Under the pieces are notes generated by a model that saw only the letters and a list, made by a program, of their open reading frames with translations, was not told the DNA's origin and did no database searches. Below are positions 63,766 through 64,000 of a stretch of 64,000 nucleotides of DNA, piece by piece; position 1 is the first letter of the stretch; every line of letters starts with the position of its first letter. The stretch spans positions 21,730,810-21,794,809 of the forward strand of contig CM075187.1 of NCBI GenBank assembly GCA_037577475.1, written 5' to 3'. The DNA comes from Chaunax sp. Z400. Taxonomy: Eukaryota; Chordata; Actinopteri; Lophiiformes; Chaunacidae. A program made the position numbers and the translations under genes.

Positions 63766-64000
63766 ACTAAAACCCACAACCAAGACATTAAGGACATAAT
63801 TTACAAACTCGGTTCTTACTGGGGAATTCTTTCCTCCCATTATCACTTCACTGGTGCACAACAAAGCAGTTCATTTTGTGAGCTGCATGGTTTTCAAGTT
63901 AAGGTAGATCATTAAAGTTCTACCATACTAAATAGAGAAGCTGTTCATTGTGACAACTTCCCACCTGTTCAGCCATATGGACGCAAACACTAGATGCACA

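Larger units (their letters stand above)
60465..64000. other. fras1 intron upstream of w1 (to window edge)
   Basis: At least 3.5 kb of intron. It holds a GT microsatellite (61087-61123), a poly-G run (61775-61786), low-complexity GATAA repeats (63148-63185) and an interspersed repeat at 63200-63765. No further FU exon was found. Confidence 0.8.

Overview
This window is vertebrate, almost certainly teleost fish, nuclear DNA. It lies inside one large gene read on the minus strand. There is no bacterial-style gene packing. The coding sequence comes as 23 short exons with GT-AG borders, separated by long AT-rich introns full of CA/GT microsatellites and fish-type repeats (a Tc1-like remnant, an L2-like LINE, tRNA-type SINE fragments, LINE tails). 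The species cannot be named from this alone.

The gene is fras1, the Fraser-syndrome extracellular matrix protein. Exons run from 60464 down to 1 and encode about 1,130 residues of the middle of the protein. In transcript order, exons w1-w12 (60464 to 34406) each encode one furin-like cysteine-rich (FU) repeat with eight cysteines. They match FU3-FU14 if the fish protein has 14 as in human. Exons w13-w22 (31550 to 300) encode CSPG/NG2-type repeats 1-4, and w23 (58 to the window edge) opens repeat 5. The splice phases agree at all 22 junctions and the reading frame stays open throughout. Residue matches to human FRAS1, from memory, are strong from w5 onward. The N-terminal part (signal peptide, VWC domains, first FU repeats) lies above 64000. 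The C-terminal part (remaining CSPG repeats, Calx-beta domains, transmembrane segment) lies below position 1. No promoter, start codon, stop codon or poly(A) site of fras1 is in the window.

The introns hold repeats and no second gene that I can support. The clearest are a TA-flanked, internally deleted Tc1-like element (3492-3813), a DNA transposon with terminal inverted repeats (32786-33473), an L2-like reverse transcriptase fragment that has lost its catalytic motif (41205-42375), a perfect 36-bp inverted repeat (52395-52551), and a direct duplication whose copies sit on either side of exon w15 (19683-20565 and 24286-24925).

I see no new multi-gene system. The observations most worth following concern exon structure and splicing: UG repeats upstream and CA repeats downstream of two CSPG exons, a 33-nt microexon, an all phase-1 FU exon array, and direct repeats that could delete a CSPG exon in frame.
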